Assembly: GCF_003475325.1 (NCBI RefSeq)
Contig: NZ_QRQC01000012.1
Coordinates: forward strand, 1 to 64,000
Reading direction: 5' to 3'
DNA: 64,000 bases
From: Collinsella sp. AF33-16
GTDB taxonomy: Bacteria; Actinomycetota; Coriobacteriia; Coriobacteriales; Coriobacteriaceae
Every line of letters begins with the position of its first letter. The stretch's first letter is position 1. The notes under the pieces were generated by a model, which saw nothing but the letters and a program-made list of their open reading frames with translations, did not search any database and had not been told where the DNA came from. The position numbers and the translations under genes were made by a program. Below, piece after piece: positions 47,281-55,242 of the stretch.

Positions 47281-47924
47281 TACGAGAACCGGCGCATCAA
47301 GCCGACGACTTTGCCCAGGATAACGGGATTCGTTGCATAGATAGGCTCCATGGTGTCATTCTCAGGCTGCAGGCGTACGCGTCCCTGCTCCTTGTAGAAC
47401 GTCTTGACGGTCGCTGAACCATCGATCATGGCCACGACAATTTCGCCGTTCATGGCATTCTTTTGTTCACGGACAATGATGTAATCGCCATTGAAGATGC
47501 CGACATTGATCATTGAGCTCCCATGCACCTCAAGGATAAAGGAACCCTGATCAGTCGCGATTTCGGTCGGGATAGTAAACGTGTCTTCGATATTCTGCTC
47601 GGCCAGAATGGGGATCCCAGCCGCGACGCGACCAACGAGCGGTAGCGAGACCGTTCCGCGAGGTGCGGTGGGCTCGTCAGATTTAGAAATTGAGACAGAG
47701 GAACCGTCCTCGTTAAAGAGTTCCAGGGCGCGCGGTTTGGTGGCATCGCGCTTGAGTAGCCCGCGCGCCTCCAGGGCAGAGAGATGGGCGTGCACGGTGC
47801 TTGGGGAGGAAAGGCCCACGGCAGAAGCCATCTCGCGCACGCTGGGCGGATAACCCTTCTCCTGCTGATATTCCTTGATGAAGTCGTAAATTTGCTGCTG
47901 ACGCTTGGTAATTTTGCGAGCCAT
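47280..47924 (-). CDS. lexA: SOS repressor LexA
   Basis: 214 residues. A winged-helix N-terminus (ITKRQQQIYDFIKEYQQEKGYPPSVREMASAVGLSSPSTVHAHL) and an S24 peptidase C-terminus. The cleavage bond Ala102-Gly103 (VAAGIPIL), catalytic Ser137 (HGSSM) and Lys174 (ATVKTFYK) are all present. Start ATG 47924 follows GAGAGG; an upstream ATG at 47945 would add seven residues. Three SOS boxes lie in the divergent promoter region, consistent with autorepression. Confidence 0.96.
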   Translation of the reverse strand: MARKITKRQQQIYDFIKEYQQEKGYPPSVREMASAVGLSSPSTVHAHLSALEARGLLKRDATKPRALELFNEDGSSVSISKSDEPTAPRGTVSLPLVGRVAAGIPILAEQNIEDTFTIPTEIATDQGSFILEVHGSSMINVGIFNGDYIIVREQKNAMNGEIVVAMIDGSATVKTFYKEQGRVRLQPENDTMEPIYATNPVILGKVVGLMRRFS

Positions 47925-47947
47925 CAGGGCATCCTCTCTACCCATGT

Positions 47948-48017
47948 CAAACAAATGTTCGAATTTTGCTTGACAGGAACAACTGTTCGAAGATAATAAT
48001 AACCGAACATTCGTTCT
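47948..48017. promoter_or_regulatory. lexA / yneA-like divergent control region with three LexA boxes
   Basis: Boxes: CAAACAAATGTTCG (47948-47961), GGAACAACTGTTCG (47976-47989) and CGAACATTCGTTCT (48004-48017), each of the CGAAC-N4-GTTCG type. On the plus strand TTGACA (47970-47975) and GATAAT (47992-47997) form a promoter with 16-bp spacing, enclosing box 2 exactly as in recA. The lexA-facing promoter was not resolved. Confidence 0.85.
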
Positions 48018-48084
48018 CGCGCTAGACATTTTTGTCCGCGCGGCTTGATAAAACTGTTCTCAGCAAAACACGCGAGAGGAGAAC

Positions 48085-48537
48085 ATGATGAACGCAACGA
48101 ATATGGTCCAGGGAAACCTCGCCCTTAAGCTCGAGACGCCTGCAGAACCCGCTTTTACGGTTGTTCAGGGTGGCCGCTCCGGCATTCAACCTTTGACCGT
48201 ACAGCCTGCTCGCAATCAGCAGGCTGTAGTCGCGCCGGCCCGCGTTGCCCTGAAGGTTCCGACGATTGTCGCCGTCGCCGTTGCGCTTACGCTCTTCTTT
48301 GTCCTCGCTACTTCGGTCTTTAGCGCTCGTCACGCCGCGTATGCCGAGTCCGTTTCCAACATTACTTACGAGACCATTCGCGTTCAGACTGGCGATTCTC
48401 TTTGGTCGCTTGCCGAGGTATATCCAATCGAAGGCCTTTCCACGCAAGAGACTTCCGACATGATCCGTAACGTCAATCATCTGGAGCATGGTTCGCTCGC
48501 CGCCGGTGCGCATCTTAAGGTTCCTGCTCGTTCGTAA
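48085..48537 (+). CDS. YneA-like SOS cell-division inhibitor (LysM membrane protein)
   Basis: 150 residues. A ~55-residue cytoplasmic part precedes one membrane helix (~57-79) and an external LysM domain (~95-147: YETIRVQTGDSLWSLAEVYPIEG...GAHLKVPARS). This is the architecture of B. subtilis YneA, which is divergent from lexA and delays division after DNA damage; the same divergent placement and a LexA-box promoter are seen here. The N-terminal part is longer than in YneA. ATG 48085 (ATG 48088 alternative) follows AGAGGAG. Function is inferred from architecture and context. Confidence 0.8.
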   Translation: MMNATNMVQGNLALKLETPAEPAFTVVQGGRSGIQPLTVQPARNQQAVVAPARVALKVPTIVAVAVALTLFFVLATSVFSARHAAYAESVSNITYETIRVQTGDSLWSLAEVYPIEGLSTQETSDMIRNVNHLEHGSLAAGAHLKVPARS

Positions 48538-48550
48538 TCATTATCGCGCT

Positions 48551-48594
48551 GCGCATGGTACCCTTGTTATCGTTTAAGAGGAGGTACCATGCGC
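48551..48594 (+). promoter_or_regulatory. start-codon-sequestering hairpin of nrdR
   Basis: GCGCATGGTACC (48551-48562) and GGTACCATGCGC (48583-48594) form a perfect 12-bp stem with a 20-nt loop. The right arm contains the nrdR start ATG (48589-48591), and the ribosome site AGAGGAGG straddles loop and stem. Confidence 0.7.
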
Positions 48595-49032
48595 TGTCCC
48601 AAATGCGGCAAGGCACATACCCGCGTCGTTGATTCTCGTATGCAGGAGTCAAATAACACCATTAAGCGCCGTCGCGAATGTTGCTCGTGTAACTATCGCT
48701 TTACAACGTTCGAGCGATGCGAAGACCCAATCGAGGTCATTAAGTCAGACGGAACCAAGCAGCGGTTCGATCGCAATAAGCTGCTCGTCGGCTTGATGCG
48801 AGCCACCATCAAGCGCGATATCGACACTAAGAAGCTCAATGAGATTATCGATGACATCGAGGTCGAGCTGCGCTCTCGCACGCTGACGGCCGTCACGTCC
48901 CATGAGTTGGGTGACATGGTGCTCAAGCGCTTGGCCAAGATTGACAAGGTGGCGTACATCCGCTTTGCCTCGGTCTACCGCGATTTCAAAGACGTCGATG
49001 AGTTTCTGCAAGAGCTCGACAAGCTAAGGTGA
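48589..49032 (+). CDS. nrdR: transcriptional repressor NrdR
   Basis: 147 residues. A zinc ribbon ([17 protein letters not shown]...[13 protein letters not shown]) is followed by an ATP-cone domain ([20 protein letters not shown]). NrdR senses dATP/ATP and represses ribonucleotide reductase genes, none of which is in this window. ATG 48589 follows GAGGAGG. It is 4 bp upstream of dut, so two dNTP-pool genes are together, next to the SOS locus. Confidence 0.95.
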   Translation: MRCPKCGKAHTRVVDSRMQESNNTIKRRRECCSCNYRFTTFERCEDPIEVIKSDGTKQRFDRNKLLVGLMRATIKRDIDTKKLNEIIDDIEVELRSRTLTAVTSHELGDMVLKRLAKIDKVAYIRFASVYRDFKDVDEFLQELDKLR

Positions 49033-49036
49033 TTCC

Positions 49037-49480
49037 ATGCCCAACATTACCGTCAACATAAAGCGTCTCGATCCCACCGTCGAGCTTCCCAAATACGCCC
49101 ATCCCACCGATGCCGGCTTGGATTTGCGCTCCAACGAGGACTGCGTCCTGAAGCCCTTCGAACGCCGTCTGGTCTCTACTGGGCTGGCCATCGCCCTGCC
49201 CGACGGCTACGCCGGCTTCGTCCAGCCCCGCAGCGGCTTGGCCATCAAGCAGGGCCTGTCTATAGTCAACACGCCGGGCCTCATTGACGCCCACTACCGA
49301 GGAGAACTCAAGGTTATCCTTATCAACCTGGATCCCACCAACGACATCCAAATCAACAAAGGCGACCGCATCGCCCAGCTCGTCATCCAAGAAGTCCCCA
49401 CGGTCAACCTCGTAGAAGTAGAAGAACTAGACAAAACCGACCGAGGCAAAGGAGGCTTCGGCTCCAGCGGCATCGCCTAG
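49037..49480 (+). CDS. dut: deoxyuridine 5'-triphosphate nucleotidohydrolase
   Basis: 147 residues, trimeric dUTPase length. The five motifs are visible: [40 protein letters not shown] and the C-terminal GKGGFGSSG. It removes dUTP and provides dUMP. Its last ~30 codons are visibly rich in GAA/AGA/CTA compared with the rest. It is followed after 15 bp by palindromic element B1. Confidence 0.95.
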   Translation: MPNITVNIKRLDPTVELPKYAHPTDAGLDLRSNEDCVLKPFERRLVSTGLAIALPDGYAGFVQPRSGLAIKQGLSIVNTPGLIDAHYRGELKVILINLDPTNDIQINKGDRIAQLVIQEVPTVNLVEVEELDKTDRGKGGFGSSGIA

Positions 49481-49495
49481 GGCGCCCGTATCCCT

Positions 49496-49598
49496 CCCGC
49501 CCGGGGCTTACCTATATCATTCCATGCTCAAACATTCTCGCGTCGCTTCGCTCGCTGCGAAACTGCGCGTGGAACGATATAGGTAAGCCCCGGGCGGG
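49496..49598 (+). repeat. variable-arm palindromic element B1
   Basis: Perfect 22-bp arms (49496-49517 and 49577-49598). The inner sequence continues the helix with one mismatch and one G-U to about 49527/49567. Conserved left strand 49514-49541 (containing CATTCCATGCTCAAACATTC) and right strand 49557-49580 (GCGAAACTGCGCGTGGAACG) recur in B2. The apex, 15 nt between TCGC and GCGA, differs from B2. It starts 16 bp after the dut stop in the sense direction. Confidence 0.85.
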
Positions 49599-49756
49599 CG
49601 GCTACTCGCTTGAAACAATATTTACTTTTCTAGTAAGTCGATGCTATGAAGGGACGCCTCCTTTGTCGCATCGACTTACTGTATTTATATTTTTCGGTTT
49701 CGCCTTTGCAGATTTTAATGGTGGGGATCCGGTATGGCTGCTAGTACGTAAACGTA
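49599..49756. other. spacer between elements B1 and B2 with its own hairpin
   Basis: 158 bp, AT-richer than the surroundings, no gene. AGTAAGTCGATG (49632-49643) pairs perfectly with CATCGACTTACT (49669-49680), enclosing a short AAGG/CCTT helix; TATTTATATTTTT follows on the plus strand. It could be a terminator for dut or a third structural part of the unit. Confidence 0.5.
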
Positions 49757-49860
49757 GCTGCTCGGCGGGAGCCGCCCATATATCGTTCCACGCGCAGTTT
49801 CGCAGCGCAGCGAGAATGTTTGAGCATGGAATGATATATGGGCGGCTCCCGCCGAGCAGC
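49757..49860 (-). repeat. variable-arm palindromic element B2 (inverted copy)
   Basis: Perfect 27-bp arms (49757-49783 and 49834-49860). The conserved strands lie at 49780-49803 and 49810-49837, reverse-complementary to those of B1; the apex is only 6 nt. The outer ~23 bp of the arms share no sequence with B1. Read on the minus strand it begins 11 bp after the stop of the glycosyltransferase gene, so B1 and B2 have the same orientation relative to the gene each follows. Confidence 0.85.
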
Positions 49861-49870
49861 GGACTATCGC

Positions 49871-51172
49871 CTAGCGGATATGCGCGGGTTTTCCGCCCCA
49901 GTAGAAGCGGCAGAAGGCTCTTTTGCGCTTTTGGGGTTTGCCTACGAGCTCCATGGTTGCGATGGCTATGTCTTCGGCTGCGTGGGGGCGGCGTAGTACT
50001 TCGCCGTTGATGAGTAGGGCTTTGAGTGATTCGGGATGGTCGTGCAAGTGACGTAGGGTAACGATGAGTTCTCGTGCGGTGGTGACATGCATGCTGGCGC
50101 CCATGCCGGTGAGCATCGTGGTGTTGGCCTTTTCCTGGCCGTATGATTTGCCCAGCAGGATCATCGGCAGATGTGCGCATAGGCACTCGGTGACGGTGAG
50201 TCCGCCCGATTTGAGAATTGCCAGGTCGCAGCCGTGCATAAGGGCCGCCATATCGTCGACATAGTCAAGAACCGTGACATTTTCGAGCTTCATGGCATCG
50301 AAGAGCGTCTTGAGACGGGCGGCGTATTCCTTATCCTTGCCCGGCAAAAAGACAAAGTGCATGTCTTCGAAGCTGCGTAGGAAGGGGAGGGTGCGGTCCA
50401 TCTCCGCGCGAAAGCGAACGTACGGTTGAGGCAAGCTGGCACCGGCCATTACCAGCACGACGGTCTTGTCGGTGGGGAGGTTGAACTTAGCTAGCTCTTC
50501 CTCGCGATCGTAATCCGTGTCGAATCCGGCGCGAATGGGAATGCCGGTAATGCGAATCTTTGTTTCGAGCACCTTGCGCGGACGCAGCGTTTCGGCCATA
50601 AATTCGTTGGCAACACAGAATAAATCGGTGTCCTTGTGGGGCCACCATCCCTCGACTTCGTAGTCGGTCGGTACGCAGATGACCGGATAATCGATACCCG
50701 TAATTACGCGGGCGCCCACGGCAACATTGGCTGCCGTGATGTGCGTTGCAACCACGGCTATGGGCCTGCGGCTACGAATATATTCGTTGAAGGCGGGGAA
50801 CATAATTCGCGACCATGCCGTTCCGCCACCCCAGAGAAGATGTCCCGTAAGCGTATATCGCCAGGTCAGGTCGTAAATGGGGCGTGTGGCTCCCGTAAAA
50901 GAAGCCGCGGTCTTATTGCCGTCGAATTTAATACGTCCAAAATCAAGGATATCGAGCACTTCAATCTTAATATCCTCGGGGATGCCATTGGTGCCGCGGA
51001 TGAGGTCGAATGCCTGCGCAATCGCATTTGCGGCGGCCTTGTGGCCCGAGCCAACGGAGGCGTGCACGATGGTCACGAGAGGTTTTTGTTGAGCCAGGAG
51101 CGTGGTTTGCTCCGATTGGGGAGTGCTGTGCGTGAGCAGGGGAGCGTCGTCACTCGTCAGCGCCTGGTCCAT
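49871..51172 (-). CDS. GT28-type processive glycosyltransferase (MGDG synthase / UgtP family)
   Basis: 433 residues. The N-terminal VTIVHASVGSGHKAAANAIAQAF is the glycine-rich nucleotide-sugar/lipid region of MGDG-synthase-like enzymes; ILKSGGLTVTECLCAHLPMILLG is the C-terminal donor-binding signature. It probably glycosylates diacylglycerol or a related lipid. ATG 51172 follows AAGGGG; ATG 51211 would add 13 residues. It is divergent from trxB. The N-terminal ~45 residues are a polar extension. Confidence 0.82.
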   Translation of the reverse strand: MDQALTSDDAPLLTHSTPQSEQTTLLAQQKPLVTIVHASVGSGHKAAANAIAQAFDLIRGTNGIPEDIKIEVLDILDFGRIKFDGNKTAASFTGATRPIYDLTWRYTLTGHLLWGGGTAWSRIMFPAFNEYIRSRRPIAVVATHITAANVAVGARVITGIDYPVICVPTDYEVEGWWPHKDTDLFCVANEFMAETLRPRKVLETKIRITGIPIRAGFDTDYDREEELAKFNLPTDKTVVLVMAGASLPQPYVRFRAEMDRTLPFLRSFEDMHFVFLPGKDKEYAARLKTLFDAMKLENVTVLDYVDDMAALMHGCDLAILKSGGLTVTECLCAHLPMILLGKSYGQEKANTTMLTGMGASMHVTTARELIVTLRHLHDHPESLKALLINGEVLRRPHAAEDIAIATMELVGKPQKRKRAFCRFYWGGKPAHIR

Positions 51173-51290
51173 CGATAACACCCCTTCAGCTTTGTAATAC
51201 GGATTTATCATTGTAGTGCATGAGTGTCACGTTCACGTAAATTTGGGTATGAGCGCAAAGAACGACAACGTTTCGACGAAAGGACGCTTC

Positions 51291-52226
51291 ATGACTACCG
51301 ATAAGCCGATCGATGTTGCGATTATCGGTGGCGGCCCCGCGGGCTATGCTGCCGCCATTTATGCTGCGCGTGCCAACCTGACGACGACCGTGATTGAGCA
51401 GGGCATGTCGGGAGGGCAGATCGCCACAACCAATGAGGTCGAGAACTATCCGGGTTTCCCGCTCCTGAGTGGCGCCGAACTCGGCGAGCGTTTTCAGCAG
51501 CATGCAGAGGGCCTGGGAGCACAGGTTACATGGAGCATGGTTACGGGTATCGATTACGATGCCGATGCAGCGTTGTTTACGGTGCATCACGATATGGGCG
51601 ATACGCTGGCCTCGAGCGTTATCGCTTGCATGGGTGCCACGCCGCGTCCGGCAGGTTTCGCAGGCGAGGATACGTATCGCGGTCGTGGCGTTTCATATTG
51701 CGCGACATGTGACGGCATGTTTTTCCGCGGCAAGCAGGTTTTTGTAATCGGTGGTGGCAATTCGGCATGCGAAGAGGCTCTGTTCCTGTCCGACATTGCC
51801 AACAGTGTGACCATCGTGCTGCGCCGCGACCAGTTCCGTGCGCCCGATGGTGTTGTTCAGAAAGTACTCGCAAAGGACAATATTACAGTTAGGTACCAAA
51901 CTAGTATTGTGGAGCTATCGGGCGAAGCCATGCCAACGACGATTACCTTTAAGGACAATGCATCCGGCGAGACTCATACCGAGTCATTTGAGCCCGGCTC
52001 GTTTGGCATCTTTGTCTTTACCGGAACGCAGCCCCATACCGAGCTTGTTGAGCATCTAGTCGATCTGGCGCCTGATGGCGGCATTCTGACTGATGAATCC
52101 ATGGCGACCCGCACGCCAGGTCTATTTGCCGCTGGCGATATCCGTTCCAAACGTTTACGCCAGGTTGTGACCGCTGTTTCGGACGGAGCCATAGCAGCAA
52201 CGAGCGCATACGCGTTTCTCCGTTGA
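51291..52226 (+). CDS. trxB: thioredoxin reductase
   Basis: 311 residues. FAD motif IIGGGPAGYAAAIYAARA, redox-active CATC (in YCATCDGMFF), NADPH motif VIGGGNSACEEALFLSDIA and the C-terminal GLFAAGDIRSKRLRQVVTAVSDGAIAA. It reduces thioredoxin with NADPH. ATG 51291 follows GAAAGGACG. It stands alone, with no trxA nearby. Confidence 0.93.
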   Translation: MTTDKPIDVAIIGGGPAGYAAAIYAARANLTTTVIEQGMSGGQIATTNEVENYPGFPLLSGAELGERFQQHAEGLGAQVTWSMVTGIDYDADAALFTVHHDMGDTLASSVIACMGATPRPAGFAGEDTYRGRGVSYCATCDGMFFRGKQVFVIGGGNSACEEALFLSDIANSVTIVLRRDQFRAPDGVVQKVLAKDNITVRYQTSIVELSGEAMPTTITFKDNASGETHTESFEPGSFGIFVFTGTQPHTELVEHLVDLAPDGGILTDESMATRTPGLFAAGDIRSKRLRQVVTAVSDGAIAATSAYAFLR

Positions 52227-52382
52227 TAAGTACGATAATATATCTTATGTAAGGTTGTTATCAATTTACTAAATGGCGGGACGATGCATCAGTGCACTGT
52301 CCCGCCAATTTTCTTGGCGGCTATGTGGTATGCAAAACTAGATAACCTAGAATACAATATAGAAAACGAACGGAGGCCTCTT

Positions 52383-52994
52383 ATGAACCACGCTAAATAC
52401 GTTATTCCGATGTCCGATTCGTCGGTCAGCATTAAGCCCGAGGATATTCAGCCCACAGTGCTGCCCGATGCATTTATTCAGTCCGATATCGTGCGTAAAC
52501 TCAATACGTTGAGTCTGCCGCGCTATGACCAGTTGCCCAATGTGACGCTCTACCGCGACCAGGTCATTGAGTATGTTGCGCTGTGGATGGAGCCGCTGTC
52601 CATTTGCGTTGAGCACCCTGTCATTACGCCATCGATGATCAATAACTACGTGAAGGTCGGCCTGGTGCCTGCTCCGGTCAAAAAGCAATATGGCCGCGAG
52701 CAGATTGCCCGCCTGATCGCTATCTGCCTCTTTAAGCAGGTCTTACCTATTGCTGCGGTGCAGGCACTCTTTAACATTCAGCGTTTGAGCTACGATGCCC
52801 CGACGGCCTTCGATTATGTGGTCGATCAGCTCGAGGCATCGATTCGTTCGGCGTTTTCCGTCGAGCAGACGCCGGTTCCCGATACGGCGCATCAGGTAAC
52901 GCGTGAGTCGCTGCTTGTGCGCAGTGCGGTTTCATCCTTCGTTTCGAAAGCGTACCTGATGAGCTATCTAAAGTTTAATGGGTTTAATAGCTAG
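52383..52994 (+). CDS. DUF1836 domain protein
   Basis: 203 residues. The central part (LPRYDQLPNVTLYRDQVIEYV...ITPSMINNYVKVGLVPAPVKKQYGREQIARLIAICLFKQVLPI) is the DUF1836 domain, which looks like a MerR-type winged helix and may bind DNA. No effector domain is visible. ATG 52383 follows GGAGG. It is monocistronic, with a bidirectional terminator between it and degV. Function unknown. Confidence 0.8.
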   Translation: MNHAKYVIPMSDSSVSIKPEDIQPTVLPDAFIQSDIVRKLNTLSLPRYDQLPNVTLYRDQVIEYVALWMEPLSICVEHPVITPSMINNYVKVGLVPAPVKKQYGREQIARLIAICLFKQVLPIAAVQALFNIQRLSYDAPTAFDYVVDQLEASIRSAFSVEQTPVPDTAHQVTRESLLVRSAVSSFVSKAYLMSYLKFNGFNS

Positions 52995-53006
52995 CCGACG
53001 TATAAA

Positions 53007-53053
53007 ACGGGCGGGACAAAGAGCCAGCTGTCACTTTGTCCCGCCCGTATTTT
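53007..53053. terminator. bidirectional terminator
   Basis: A 15-bp perfect stem, ACGGGCGGGACAAAG (53007-53021) with CTTTGTCCCGCCCGT (53034-53048), has ATTTTT on the plus side and TTTTA on the minus side, serving the DUF1836 gene and degV. Confidence 0.92.
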
Positions 53054-53067
53054 TGCTTGGTTGGACT

Positions 53068-53934
53068 TTATTGGCCCGAAGCCACGCCCATGCCGTAGCC
53101 GATAATGAGCCCATGCATTTCGGCATAGTATGAATCTAGCCCGTTACAGGGCATGATGATAGTCTTGGAGCCTGACCAGCGCTCCACAATGCGGTTGGCA
53201 AGTGCCTGGGCGCCTGTCTCATTTTCCACATGGTCGATGACGACCTCGCCGCCCGTAAAACCCTCGGCTTCCATGGTATCGATGATCTTGTTGAGCATCT
53301 TCTTTTCGCCACGCGTGTGACCGACGAGTTCGATTTTACCGGCCTCGCTCGCCGTGCCCAAAATGCGGATATTGAGCTTGTTGGCAATGACGCCGGCTGC
53401 CTTAGGGATACGTCCAGCTTTGGCGAGGTTTTCGTAATTGCACAAACTGAAGAGGATTTTGCTGTTCTGCTCAAGGCTATCGAAGTATGCGCAAGCGTCC
53501 TCGAATGAGACATCCGGATTGCTTGCAAGATAGCGGTCGAACAGCAAGAAAATGAGGTCCATTTTGCCGCCAGCTGCGCGTGAATTGACTAGATGAATCT
53601 GTCGGTCGGGCTCCTCGGCAAGAACCATATCGCGAGCCGTGGCTGCCGCGTTGTAGCTGCCCGACACGCCCTCAGAGATCGGCATGCAGATGGTCTTGTC
53701 TGCCAATTTGAAGAGCTCGGCCCACTCCCCTACGCTGGGACAAGCGCTCGAAGAAGCGCTCGACTCCGCCTGCACGGCGCAATTGAGCTCGTGAACGTCG
53801 AGCGTGAGGTCATCGACAAACTCACGCTCCCCCACTCGGATCTTAAGGGGTGCAAATGCAAAGGTGGTATGAGGTGCGGTTGGCTGCCAATCGCGAAGAT
53901 TGCAGCTCGAATCGGAGATAAGCGCCCAGCTCAT
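53068..53934 (-). CDS. DegV family fatty-acid-binding protein
   Basis: 288 residues. MSWALISDSSCNL at the N-terminus, the PSVGEWAELF and MPISEGVSGSYNAA motifs, and GRIPKAAGVIANKLNIRIL identify the DegV/FakB fold, which binds a fatty acid for phosphorylation by FakA. No fakA is in the window. ATG 53934 follows AAAGGACC. A long structured leader lies upstream. Confidence 0.87.
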   Translation of the reverse strand: MSWALISDSSCNLRDWQPTAPHTTFAFAPLKIRVGEREFVDDLTLDVHELNCAVQAESSASSSACPSVGEWAELFKLADKTICMPISEGVSGSYNAAATARDMVLAEEPDRQIHLVNSRAAGGKMDLIFLLFDRYLASNPDVSFEDACAYFDSLEQNSKILFSLCNYENLAKAGRIPKAAGVIANKLNIRILGTASEAGKIELVGHTRGEKKMLNKIIDTMEAEGFTGGEVVIDHVENETGAQALANRIVERWSGSKTIIMPCNGLDSYYAEMHGLIIGYGMGVASGQ

Positions 53935-53966
53935 TGAGGGTCCTTTCTATTTGTTCCTCAACAATT

Positions 53967-54025
53967 ATAGCCATCTTTTTGATTGATTGGATGGCTATCT
54001 AGTTTTGAATACTAGATAGCCATCC
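53967..54025. promoter_or_regulatory. competing hairpins upstream of degV
   Basis: The segment GATGGCTAT (53990-53998) can pair with ATAGCCATC at 53967-53975 (9 bp), or as the longer GATGGCTATCTAG with CTAGATAGCCATC at 54012-54024 (13 bp). The two foldings exclude each other. It lies in the probable degV 5' leader (minus strand). Confidence 0.5.
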
Positions 54026-54050
54026 TGATTTTATGGCAAACGGTAGGGGC

Positions 54051-54090
54051 AAAAAGAATGGGCCTCGTGACTCAAGATCGCGAGGCCCAT
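54051..54090 (-). terminator. terminator of the NlpC/P60 gene
   Basis: ATGGGCCTCG (54058-54067) pairs with CGAGGCCCAT (54081-54090); on the minus strand the stem is followed by TCTTTTTG. It begins 23 bp beyond the stop codon. Confidence 0.85.
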
Positions 54091-54112
54091 GTTCGTTCGC
54101 TGTAGTAATAAA

Positions 54113-55210
54113 TTAGTAGCGTACGAAGATGTAGTTGTTGTTCATACCGGCTGCGACGGAGCTGATGATAACGCCCGTGCTGTAGTCGGAAGCATGGATC
54201 ATCTGGCCGTTACCGATGTAGATGCCGGTGTGATAAGAGTTAACTACGACGTCGCCGGGCTGTGGATCAGACACACGAGTCCAGCCCATAAAGTCACCAG
54301 TGGTACCCAGACGGCAGTAACGACCCGTGAGGCAGTAGCTCACAAAGCCGGAGCAGTCGAAGCTGTTCGGTCCAATACCGCCCCAGGAATAAGCGCAACC
54401 AAGCTTGCTGTAGGCACGCGAAACAACGGAGCCGCCGTCAACGGACTGGCTCGGCGCCGAAGGGGCCGGAGCCGGAGCGGGAGCGGGCTGCGGCGTAGGA
54501 GCAGGAGCGGGCGTGGGTGCAGGCGTGTCGCCGCCTCCATTGTTGGTGTTCTCGGTCGTACCGGCGGTGTCGTTGCTCACCGTGGCCTTCTCGGCGGTGC
54601 TGGCGTTGATGCCGGCCTGCAGCGCGGCATTGGCCTCGGCCTCGGCGGCAAGCTCGGCCTGCAGCTGCGAATCCAGGGAATTTACGACGTTCTGGGCTTC
54701 AGCCTGCTGGGCGTTAAGCTCGTCGACCTTCTTTTGCGTGGTGGCGACGTTCTTCTCCTGCTCGGCCTGCTTATCGGTGAGCTGCTGCTTAAGCTCCTTT
54801 ACCTCTTGGATGGTCTTGGCCTGCTTGTCGGACACCTTGCCGTAGTAGAACAGGCGGTTGAGCATATCGCTCAGATCATCGACACCCGTCAAAACCTGAA
54901 GCAGGCTCAGACCGCCGGTTTTGTACTCGCCGGCGACATAGGTCGAGAGCTTGGCCTGACCATCGGCGATCTCCTGCTGCTTTTGCGTGATCTCGCCGGC
55001 AGTCTGATCGAGCGCCTGCGTCTGCGTGGCAAGCTCATCGTAAATCTGCTGGGTTTGGGTGCCGATCTGCTCGAGTTTCGTACGAGCAGCGGCAAGGTCG
55101 GATGCGGTATCGGCGTAGGCAGGAGCCGCGAGGCCCAAGCCCAAAACACAAGCGAGGGTTGCCGTAGCAGCGCAGCGTGCCATGTTTTTGTGCTTGTTTG
55201 CTGTGCGCAT
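54113..55210 (-). CDS. secreted NlpC/P60 (C40) peptidoglycan hydrolase with coiled coil
   Basis: 365 residues. A signal peptide (ATATLACVLGLGLAAPAYA, cut near residue 33) precedes a long coiled coil (~35-215) with many Gln/Glu/Ala heptads, a Pro/Ala-rich linker (~228-255), and a C40 domain with Cys286 (FDCSGFVSYC), His327 (SYHTGIYIG) and His339. The layout resembles RipA/CwlO-type endopeptidases whose coiled coil is controlled by FtsEX; no ftsEX is nearby. Start at ATG 55210 after GGAAAGGAAG. Confidence 0.9.
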   Translation of the reverse strand: MRTANKHKNMARCAATATLACVLGLGLAAPAYADTASDLAAARTKLEQIGTQTQQIYDELATQTQALDQTAGEITQKQQEIADGQAKLSTYVAGEYKTGGLSLLQVLTGVDDLSDMLNRLFYYGKVSDKQAKTIQEVKELKQQLTDKQAEQEKNVATTQKKVDELNAQQAEAQNVVNSLDSQLQAELAAEAEANAALQAGINASTAEKATVSNDTAGTTENTNNGGGDTPAPTPAPAPTPQPAPAPAPAPSAPSQSVDGGSVVSRAYSKLGCAYSWGGIGPNSFDCSGFVSYCLTGRYCRLGTTGDFMGWTRVSDPQPGDVVVNSYHTGIYIGNGQMIHASDYSTGVIISSVAAGMNNNYIFVRY

Positions 55211-55242
55211 GTAGCTTCCTTTCCAGTAACTAAGGGTAACGG

